The translations under genes and the position numbers were made by a program. From assembly GCA_017880705.1 (NCBI GenBank), contig JADGRS010000219.1:1-5958 (forward strand): DNA of 5,958 nt, read 5' to 3'. The stretch's first letter is position 1. The number at the start of each line of letters is the position of its first letter. Source of the stretch: Burkholderiales bacterium. GTDB taxonomy: Bacteria; Pseudomonadota; Gammaproteobacteria; Burkholderiales; Usitatibacteraceae. This document shows, piece by piece, positions 1 through 5,347 of the stretch. The notes under the pieces are model-generated. The model made no database searches. It was given only the letters and a program-made list of their open reading frames with translations, and was not told where the DNA came from.

Positions 1-88
1 CGCGCAGAACCTGCGGCCGGGCAGCGCGGTTTCCGAGGCGCAGCGCGACGCCGAGCCGAAAAAGGGCGAAGGCAAGAAGAAGTCATGA
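1..88 (+). CDS. C-terminal end of an RND periplasmic adaptor (membrane fusion) protein, 5' truncated by window edge
   Basis: The frame starting at base 2 stays open to a TGA at 86-88 and gives 28 residues. They begin AQNLRPGSAV and finish in a lysine-rich tail (KKGEGKKKS). The LRPGSAV stretch resembles the end of the membrane-proximal domain of AcrA/MdtA-type adaptors, where a 'GLQ-x-(L/V)RPG-x-x-V' motif is followed by a short charged tail. The stop codon overlaps the ATG of the RND permease (ATGA, 85-88), so the two are very probably translationally coupled subunits of one pump. The adaptor would be a lipid-anchored or membrane-anchored periplasmic protein linking the permease to an outer-membrane channel. 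Only the tail is visible, so the family call depends on this short motif plus the neighbour. Confidence 0.8.
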   Translation, partial: AQNLRPGSAVSEAQRDAEPKKGEGKKKS

Positions 89-3000
89 ACTTCTCCGAAG
101 TCTTCATCCGCCGTCCCATCATGACGGTGCTGCTGTCGGCCTCGGCGATCATCGCCGGAATCTTCGCGTACGACGGCATTCCCATAGCGGCGCTTCCCCA
201 GTTCGACACGCCGACGATCCAGGTGACGGCGATCCTTCCGGGCGCGAGCCCGGAGAACATGGCCTCGTCGGTCGCGACTCCCCTCGAGAAGCAGTTCGCG
301 ACGATCTCCGACGTGGACGTGATCAGCTCGTCGTCCACGCTCGGCAACACCCAGGTCACGCTGGAATTCGCGCAGGACCGCGATATCGACAAGGCGGCGG
401 TGGACGTGCAGGCGGCGCTGCTTCGCGCCGCCAAGAGCCTTCCGATCGAGATGACGACGCCGCCGTCCTATAAGAAGGTGAACCCCGCCGACGCGCCGAT
501 CATCTTCGTCACGCTCACCTCGCCCTCGATGGCGCTCTCGGAGCTGAACGCCTACGGCGACAACCTGATCGCGCCCACGCTCTCCACGCTTCCGGGGGTG
601 GCGCAGATCAACGTGAACGGCCAGAAGCGCTTCGCGGTGCGCGTCCTCATGCGCCCCGACGCGCTCGCCGCGCGCAACCTCACCATGGACGACATCGCCA
701 AGGCGCTTGCGGCAGCCAACGCGAACACGCCCGTGGGCACCCTCGACGGGGCGCGCCAGACGCTCACCATCCAGGCGAACAAGCAGATGACGCGCGCGGC
801 GGAATTCGCCAAGATCATCGTCGCGACGCTTCCCACCGGCAACACGGTGCGGCTCGAGGACGTTGCCGATGTCCAGGACAGCGTCGAGAACCTCAAGACG
901 GCGAGCTGGGTCAACAACGAGCGCTCCATCACGCTCTCGATCCAGCGCCAGCCCGACGCCAACACGGTGGCGACTGTGGACGCCATCAAGGCCGCCATTC
1001 CCGGGCTCGTCGCGCAGATGCCGAAGTCCGTGAACCTGCAGATCCGCAACGACCGCTCGATCTCGATCCGCGCGGCGATCCACGACGTGAAGATCACCCT
1101 CGGCATCACCGCCTTCCTGGTGGTGATGGTGATCTATCTCTTCCTGCGCCAGCCGACTGCCACCATCATCCCCACGCTCTCGCTGCCGATCTCGCTCCTC
1201 GGCACGCTCGCGCTGATGCGCGCTCTCAATCTTTCGCTCGACAACGTTTCGCTCCTCGGGATCACGCTCGCCGTGGGCCTGGTCGTGGACGACGCGGTGG
1301 TGATGCTCGAGAACATCGTGCGCCACGTCGAGGGCGGCATGGACCCGTTCGAGGCCGCGGTCATCGGCTCGAAGGAGATGGGCTTCACGATCTTCTCCAT
1401 CTCGATCTCCCTCGTGGCGGTGTTCATCCCGATCTTCTTCATGCCCGGCGTGATCGGGGGCCTCTTCCACGAATTCGCGATCGTCGTCTCGCTCGCGATC
1501 CTCGTCTCGGCGCTGGTCTCGCTCACGCTGGTCCCGATGCTCGCGAGCCGCTACCTCCATCACGGCGATCGCGACGACCCGTCGCTGCGCTGGACCGCGT
1601 GGTTCGAGCGCTTCTTCGAATGGATGCTGGCGACCTACGAGCGCCTGCTCGACGTGGCGCTGCGCCACCGCCCGGTGGTGCTCCTGGTCGCGGCGTGCAC
1701 GCTCGTCGCGACCATCGCGCTCGCCGTCTTCATGCCGAAGGGCTTCTTCCCGACGGAGGACATCGGGCAGATCTCGGTGAACGCCGAGGCGGTGGAGGAC
1801 ATCTCGTTCCCGGCGATGACGGAGCTCCTGCAGCGCGTGGGGCGGGTGATCGGCGACAACCCCGCGGTCGACATGGTCGTGATGTTCGCCGACCAGACCA
1901 ACAACGGCCGGCTCTTCCTGAACCTCAAGCCGCTCAGCGAGCGCGAGACGATGGAGAAGGTGCTGGAGAGCCTGCGCCGCGACGTGCGCCAGGTCCCGGG
2001 CGTGAACGTCTACTTCAATCCGATCCAGAACCTTCGCCTCGGCGGGCGCGTCTCGAAATCCCGTTTCCAGTACGTGATGAAGAGCGTCTCGGCGGGCGAG
2101 CTCCAGGACAACGCCGACAAGCTGATCGCACTCATGCGTCCCGATCCCGTGTTCCGCGACGTGACGAGCGACGCGCAGATGAAGGGCCTGCAGGCGCAGA
2201 TCAACATCGACCGCGACAAGGCCAACTCCCTCGGCGTGAACGTCCAGGACATCCGCACGGCGCTCTACTCGACGTTCGGCGAGCGCCAGGTGTCGACGAT
2301 CTACACCTCGGTCGACTCGTACCAGGTGATCCTGCAGGCGAGCGACCCGGACCGCCGCGACGAGAGCGCGTTCGACAAGATCTACGTGCGCGGCCGGTCG
2401 GGGGCCCTCGTGCCGCTCTCGAGCGTTTCCTCGGTCGAGCGCAAGGTGGGCCCGCTCTCCATCAACCATGCCGGGCAGCTGCAGGCGATCACAGTCTCGT
2501 TCAACCTCGCGGCGGGCCAGTCCCTCGGCGACGCCGGGAAGAAGATCGAGCGCTACCGCCAGAGCCTCGCGATGCCGGCGTCGATCCTGGTGAGCTGGGG
2601 CGGCGACGCGGCGGCCTTCCAGTCGTCGCAGTCGAGCCAGATCTGGCTCATCATCATCGCGCTCGTCGTGATCTACGTGCTGCTGGGCGTGCTCTACGAG
2701 AGCTACATCCACCCGCTCACGATCCTCGCGGGCCTGCCTTCGGCGGCGGTGGGCGCGCTCCTCGCGCTGTGGATGTTCGGCCAGGACCTCTCGATCATCG
2801 CGACCATCGGCATCCTGATGCTGATCGGGATCGTGAAGAAGAACGCGATCATGATGATCGACTTCGCGCTGAACGCGCAGCGCGAGGAGGGCCTCTCGCC
2901 CCACGACGCGATCCGCAAGGCGTGCCTGCTGCGCTTCCGTCCGATCATGATGACGACCTTCGCCGCGATGTTCGGCGCGGTGCCCATCGCCGCGGGACTG

Positions 3001-3180
3001 GGCACGGGCGCGGAGCTGCGCCAGCCCCTCGGCCTCGCCGTCGTCGGCGGCCTGTTCCTCTCGCAGGTGATCACGCTCTTCATCACGCCGGTGATCTACC
3101 TCTACCTCGATCGCTACTCGGGCAAGGGCCCCGTCACCAAGCCCGTCCACGTGGACGCCGTTCCCGCCTCCGCCGACTAG
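85..3180 (+). CDS. RND multidrug efflux permease, MdtB/MdtC-like (HAE1 family)
   Basis: This 1031-residue protein is full length for a hydrophobe/amphiphile efflux RND permease, the proton-driven inner-membrane trimer of a tripartite exporter. The N terminus (FIRRPIMTVLL) is typical TM1. Two large periplasmic regions follow TM1 (about 35-330) and TM7 (about 555-850). TM2-6 lie near 335-493, TM7 near 530-550, and TM8-12 near 853-1010. The proton-relay residues are present: D402-D403 in TM4 (GLVVDDAVVMLENI) and K919 in TM10 (GIVKKNAIMMIDFA), equivalent to AcrB D407/D408 and K940. Stretches such as LPGASPENMASSVATPLE and ANPADAP-like KVNPADAPI resemble MdtC. The start is the ATG overlapping the adaptor stop, with no strong Shine-Dalgarno, which fits coupling. 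Substrate cannot be read from sequence: drugs, bile-salt-like compounds or siderophores are all possible. Only one RND subunit is seen, whereas E. coli MdtBC uses two. Confidence 0.95.
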   Translation: MNFSEVFIRRPIMTVLLSASAIIAGIFAYDGIPIAALPQFDTPTIQVTAILPGASPENMASSVATPLEKQFATISDVDVISSSSTLGNTQVTLEFAQDRDIDKAAVDVQAALLRAAKSLPIEMTTPPSYKKVNPADAPIIFVTLTSPSMALSELNAYGDNLIAPTLSTLPGVAQINVNGQKRFAVRVLMRPDALAARNLTMDDIAKALAAANANTPVGTLDGARQTLTIQANKQMTRAAEFAKIIVATLPTGNTVRLEDVADVQDSVENLKTASWVNNERSITLSIQRQPDANTVATVDAIKAAIPGLVAQMPKSVNLQIRNDRSISIRAAIHDVKITLGITAFLVVMVIYLFLRQPTATIIPTLSLPISLLGTLALMRALNLSLDNVSLLGITLAVGLVVDDAVVMLENIVRHVEGGMDPFEAAVIGSKEMGFTIFSISISLVAVFIPIFFMPGVIGGLFHEFAIVVSLAILVSALVSLTLVPMLASRYLHHGDRDDPSLRWTAWFERFFEWMLATYERLLDVALRHRPVVLLVAACTLVATIALAVFMPKGFFPTEDIGQISVNAEAVEDISFPAMTELLQRVGRVIGDNPAVDMVVMFADQTNNGRLFLNLKPLSERETMEKVLESLRRDVRQVPGVNVYFNPIQNLRLGGRVSKSRFQYVMKSVSAGELQDNADKLIALMRPDPVFRDVTSDAQMKGLQAQINIDRDKANSLGVNVQDIRTALYSTFGERQVSTIYTSVDSYQVILQASDPDRRDESAFDKIYVRGRSGALVPLSSVSSVERKVGPLSINHAGQLQAITVSFNLAAGQSLGDAGKKIERYRQSLAMPASILVSWGGDAAAFQSSQSSQIWLIIIALVVIYVLLGVLYESYIHPLTILAGLPSAAVGALLALWMFGQDLSIIATIGILMLIGIVKKNAIMMIDFALNAQREEGLSPHDAIRKACLLRFRPIMMTTFAAMFGAVPIAAGLGTGAELRQPLGLAVVGGLFLSQVITLFITPVIYLYLDRYSGKGPVTKPVHVDAVPASAD

Positions 3181-3189
3181 GAATTCGTG

Positions 3190-4362
3190 TCAGGTACGCA
3201 TTTCCGGTTGCGTCTTGGGCAGGTGGTGGCGCGGCAGGAACCACGCGTTGGCGATGAGGGTTGGAATGACGGCGCTGCCGATCACCGCGGCGACCAGGGC
3301 CGAATATTGCGCTTGGTCCACGATCCCGTGTGAAAGCCCGAAGAGCGACGAGATCGTCCCGAAGGTGAGCCCGGTGGACATCAACAGGGTCGTGTACATC
3401 CCGTCCTTCCACGGGGATGCGAACGCACGCGTCACCGGAAAGACGCCGGCGATCTTCGCGGCGACCTTCACGCACAGAAGGACCAGGAATGCGGCGGGGG
3501 CCGCCGCGAGGGCGGGAAGCGAGACGAAGGAACCCGCGCGAATGAAGTAGAACGGCGTCAGCAGCCCGAACGTCAATGTTCTCAAGCGCCGAACGAGCGA
3601 GTGGTCCTTGCCGATCGTTCCCGCGAGCACCATGCCGATCATGTATGCGGGCAGCACGGCCTCGCTGTCGGCCCATGTCGCGAGCCCTCCGAGGCCGAAC
3701 AACAGGAGCAGCAGGTATTTCGCCTCGAGTTCCGATGGCCTGCCGCCGTAGCGCTTGAAGAAGCGTGGCGTGAGCCAGGGCAGCACGATCGTCGCGGCGG
3801 CAAGGGCTCCCACGAAGACCAGTGTCTTCATCGTGAACGGCGCGAACATCAGGCCCAGCGCGATCACGGTGCCGAGGTCGGTCACGAAGCAGGCAGCCAG
3901 CACGGTCTTTCCGTATTCCGTGGCGTTGAATCCGAATTCGATCATCACCGCGTAGACGACCGCGACCGAGGTCGTCGACATCGCGATCCCCGCGAGCCAG
4001 CTCGCCTGGACATCCCAGCCCAGGAGCCAGCGCGCCGCCGCGGCGCACGCGAAGAAGGGCGCGAAGAAGCTGACCAATCCGATGGCGGTAGCTTCCTTCA
4101 ACTTGCGCCGGAAGACGACCGGGTCGAGCTCGGCTCCGGCGAGGAACGTCAGCACGATCGCGCCGGTGCCCGACATGAACTTGATCCATCCCTGGTCGGC
4201 CCCGAGGGCCGCGGTGCCGATCACCGCGCCGATCACGAGCTGCGCGATCGTGCCGACGACGATCTCGGAAAGCGCCGTTGCGACGCGCAGCCAGATCGAA
4301 AGGAGCGTCGCGAGGAGCGCCAGCCCCAGCCACAAGGCCGCCAAAGTCCAGATTTCCGTCAC
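3190..4362 (-). CDS. CPA2-family cation:proton antiporter, transporter domain only, in the fluoride operon
   Basis: This 390-residue, very hydrophobic protein has about 11-13 predicted membrane segments and the CPA2 (Kef/NapA/GerN) pattern. It shows FLAGAELDP at 73-81, the unwound-helix-type STTSVAVVYAVM at 129-140, the core ion-site segment ACFVTDLGTVIALGL at 157-171, and LLTPFYFIRAGSFVSL at 267-282. There is no C-terminal RCK/TrkA-N domain, so it is not a full KefB/KefC channel; it most likely exchanges Na+ or K+ for H+ across the inner membrane. The core pair is T161-D162 rather than the DD, ND or QD seen in well-studied relatives. The start is GTG at 4362: AGGGGA lies 5 bases upstream (4373-4368), and an in-frame stop at 4384-4386, the stop of the upstream gene, limits extension. 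It is the last gene of the crcB operon, 21 bases after the DUF190 gene. Ion specificity is unknown. Confidence 0.9.
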   Translation of the reverse strand: MTEIWTLAALWLGLALLATLLSIWLRVATALSEIVVGTIAQLVIGAVIGTAALGADQGWIKFMSGTGAIVLTFLAGAELDPVVFRRKLKEATAIGLVSFFAPFFACAAAARWLLGWDVQASWLAGIAMSTTSVAVVYAVMIEFGFNATEYGKTVLAACFVTDLGTVIALGLMFAPFTMKTLVFVGALAAATIVLPWLTPRFFKRYGGRPSELEAKYLLLLLFGLGGLATWADSEAVLPAYMIGMVLAGTIGKDHSLVRRLRTLTFGLLTPFYFIRAGSFVSLPALAAAPAAFLVLLCVKVAAKIAGVFPVTRAFASPWKDGMYTTLLMSTGLTFGTISSLFGLSHGIVDQAQYSALVAAVIGSAVIPTLIANAWFLPRHHLPKTQPEMRT

Positions 4363-4383
4363 GGCATTCCCCTGTCGTGGGCG

Positions 4384-4731
4384 TCAACGGCCTGGTTTCG
4401 CGCGGGCCGCGGCATGCGGCTCCCCCAGGACCCCGAACTCCACCGGCGTCTTCACGTAGAAGACATTCACGTTCTCGGCGCGCAGGCGCTCGAAGAGCCG
4501 CTCCGCTTCGTCCTGCGTGACCGCCATCACGACCTCGATCGGCTGGTCGGCGAGCTCGAAGAAGTGCGCGGAGTGGATCTTCCGATGGTTGCCGAATCCT
4601 TCCGTTCCCGCGATCAGGGTCGCTCCCCGCAATCCGAGCTCCATGGCGACGTGCACCAGCCAATCGGCCAGCGGCTTGCCCTTGTGGGTGTGGCCTTGCA
4701 CCGTGAGGAAGCTGAGCTGGTATCCGTTCAT
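4384..4731 (-). CDS. DUF190 family protein (CrcB-associated, PII-like fold family)
   Basis: This small soluble protein of 115 residues is slightly longer than the usual DUF190 length of about 100-110. Diagnostic pieces are the H16-KGKPLADWL helix start, GLRGATLIAGTEGFG at 33-47, the IHSAHFFELADQPIEVVMAV strand region at 52-71, and a following helix QDEAERLFERL. These match DUF190 (PF02641), whose members commonly sit beside crcB and are thought to adopt a ferredoxin/GlnB-like fold; the biochemical role is not established. No signal peptide or membrane segment is seen, so it is cytosolic. The start is ATG with AGGAG six bases upstream. That Shine-Dalgarno overlaps the crcB stop (TGAGGAG), giving a 10-base gap and probable translational coupling to crcB. 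The proline/alanine/arginine-rich tail after residue 100 looks family-variable. A ligand-sensing or regulatory role towards the channel or antiporter is a guess. Confidence 0.9.
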   Translation of the reverse strand: MNGYQLSFLTVQGHTHKGKPLADWLVHVAMELGLRGATLIAGTEGFGNHRKIHSAHFFELADQPIEVVMAVTQDEAERLFERLRAENVNVFYVKTPVEFGVLGEPHAAARAKPGR

Positions 4732-4744
4732 TTCTCTCTCCTCA
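4732..4744 (-). promoter_or_regulatory. Shine-Dalgarno of the DUF190 gene overlapping the crcB stop codon
   Basis: On the minus strand the junction reads TGAGGAGAGAGAA followed by ATG. The TGA is the crcB stop (4744-4742), and its A begins the AGGAG ribosome-binding site (4742-4738) of the next gene, six bases before its ATG. Ribosomes finishing crcB therefore sit on the next start signal. Translation control at crcB may thus extend to DUF190. Confidence 0.85.
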
Positions 4745-5119
4745 GCGAACGACAGTCCAGGAGGCGATCCCCAGGATGGTCATGAACAACGATCCCATCA
4801 CGTGCATGGACACGGCGAGCGCCATGCGCGCGATGTCCCCCTGCTGGAGGAGCGCCACGACTTCCGCGGAAAAGGTCGAGAAGGTGGTGAGCCCGCCGCA
4901 GAATCCCGTGATGATCAGCAGGCGCCACTCGGGGGCGAGGTTCGGGGTGTCGGCGAAGAATGCGATCGCCAGGCCGACGACGTAGCCGCCGATGAGGTTC
5001 GACGCCAGCGTGCCCGGCGGTATCTGGGGCAGGAAGCTGTTCAGCTTGACGCCAAGGTACCAGCGAAGCACTGCCCCGGCCGAGGCGCCGGCTGAAATCG
5101 CGATGATCGTCTTGAGCAT
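4742..5119 (-). CDS. crcB: CrcB/FluC fluoride ion channel (fluoride exporter)
   Basis: This 125-residue protein with four membrane helices is the usual length of a Fluc subunit, which works as an antiparallel dimer and lets F- leave the cytoplasm down its electrochemical gradient. Family signatures are complete: [10 protein letters not shown] (11-20, conserved R19), [16 protein letters not shown] (34-49, pore Asn N41), and [13 protein letters not shown] (72-84). The last contains the phenylalanine box F80/F83 and the G75/T78 turn associated with the central Na+ site; T114 in helix 4 fits the polar track. The chosen start is ATG 5119, with AAGGA six bases upstream. An in-frame ATG at 5140 would add seven residues (MKRKGRV) but lacks well-spaced ribosome binding. 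Frame openness further upstream crosses the riboswitch and is not coding. It is the first gene of a crcB-DUF190-antiporter operon. Confidence 0.97.
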   Translation of the reverse strand: MLKTIIAISAGASAGAVLRWYLGVKLNSFLPQIPPGTLASNLIGGYVVGLAIAFFADTPNLAPEWRLLIITGFCGGLTTFSTFSAEVVALLQQGDIARMALAVSMHVMGSLFMTILGIASWTVVR

Positions 5120-5153
5120 GACCCGTCCTTTGCGCTTCATTCGTGGACAGGTC
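5120..5153 (-). promoter_or_regulatory. Putative hairpin sequestering the crcB ribosome-binding site
   Basis: GACCTGTCC (5153-5145) can pair with GGACGGGTC (5128-5120): nine consecutive pairs, eight Watson-Crick and one G-U, with a 16-base loop. The 3' arm contains the GGA of the crcB Shine-Dalgarno (AAGGA, 5130-5126) and ends at the base before the ATG (5119-5117). Formed, it should block ribosome access. Together with the missing U-tract in the leader, it suggests that the fluoride riboswitch acts on translation. The pairing is read directly from sequence; the function is inferred. Confidence 0.6.
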
Positions 5154-5161
5154 CTGGGAAC

Positions 5162-5194
5162 GCCTACGCAACCGGTCCGATCTTGTGCGTAGGC
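5162..5194 (-). promoter_or_regulatory. Perfect 9-bp hairpin reusing the aptamer 3' end (putative switching helix)
   Basis: GCCTACGCA (5194-5186) and TGCGTAGGC (5170-5162) are perfect inverted repeats separated by 15 bases. The 5' arm begins with the conserved GCCTAC that closes the fluoride aptamer, including the GCC available to form its pseudoknot. The helix and the folded aptamer are therefore mutually exclusive. The bases after the 3' arm (GTTCCCAGG) are not U-rich, so it does not look like a standard intrinsic terminator. It is probably the fluoride-free alternative structure of the expression platform. Confidence 0.7.
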
Positions 5195-5255
5195 ATCATC
5201 AGCCCGCTGGGGCGGTTCGAGCGCCGGGCGCTCGGGAGGATGGCCATCTCCCGGG
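5188..5255 (-). ncRNA. Fluoride riboswitch aptamer (crcB motif)
   Basis: On the minus strand the leader contains the conserved blocks of the crcB RNA motif in order. First is hairpin CGGGAG/CUCCCG (5253-5248 with 5238-5233) with loop AUGGCCAUC, matching the GGnGAUGG consensus. A variable 7-bp hairpin CGAGCGC/GCGCUCG follows. Then comes AACCGCCC, a short GCCC/GGGC stem, and GGGCUGAUGAUGCCUACG. Loop GGC (5245-5243) can pair with GCC (5194-5192) to form the expected pseudoknot. The RNA lies about 70 bases upstream of the crcB start and begins near the predicted transcription start. Known members bind F- with Mg2+ and turn on fluoride-resistance genes. The operon below is exactly the expected cargo, which makes the call strong. 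Confidence 0.94.
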
Positions 5256-5258
5256 CGA

Positions 5259-5288
5259 ATGATAACGGCTCCGCCTGACATTTCGCAA
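5259..5288 (-). promoter_or_regulatory. Predicted sigma70-type promoter of the crcB operon
   Basis: On the minus strand, TTGCGA (5288-5283, 4/6 match to TTGACA) is followed by an 18-base spacer and TATCAT (5264-5259, 5/6 match to TATAAT). The implied start near 5252 falls at the first stem of the fluoride aptamer, as expected for a riboswitch leader. Confidence 0.6.
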
Positions 5289-5311
5289 GGCGCAGGGTTC
5301 TGGGGGACGCC

Positions 5312-5317
5312 TATAAT
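5312..5317 (+). promoter_or_regulatory. Predicted -10 element for the DctP-type gene
   Basis: A perfect TATAAT lies 31 bases upstream of the ATG at 5348, in an otherwise GC-rich stretch. No convincing -35 is visible at 16-18 bases; that region reads GGCGCA-like. The promoter would be weak or activator-dependent if real. It faces away from the crcB promoter, whose -35 lies about 24 bases away. Confidence 0.45.
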
Positions 5318-5347
5318 CACGCGACCTTAGCCCGAGGAGAGATTTCC

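Noticed and set aside
3196..3213. ACGCA/TGCGT inverted repeat near the convergent gene ends as a terminator
   Set aside because: It has only five pairs, an 8-base loop and no adjacent T-run, and it lies inside the antiporter coding sequence; it is expected by chance.
1599..3257. Long plus-strand open frame (552 codons) overlapping the 3' half of the RND gene
   Set aside because: Its translation is a low-complexity Arg/Ala/Pro/Gly-rich string with no family pattern, as expected from an alternative frame of GC-rich DNA. The RND frame has complete domains and motifs.
3134..4663. Long minus-strand open frame (509 codons) covering the antiporter and DUF190 genes
   Set aside because: It is Arg/Asp/Gly-rich and shifted relative to two recognisable genes with good ribosome-binding sites; it crosses both gene junctions and the RND stop.
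3601..4785. Plus-strand open frame (394 codons) antisense to antiporter, DUF190 and crcB
   Set aside because: It is rich in Arg, His, Glu and Gln with no domain, and exists only because the coding strand opposite is GC-rich.
5162..5194. The 9-bp leader hairpin as a Rho-independent terminator
   Set aside because: The stem is strong but the following bases are GTTCCCAGG on the RNA strand, with no U-run. A switching or translational role fits better.
5120..5320. N-terminal extension of crcB to an in-frame ATG at 5320
   Set aside because: The extension would translate through the fluoride aptamer and promoter, has no CrcB-like sequence, and the internal ATG at 5119 has a well-spaced Shine-Dalgarno and gives the family's normal length.
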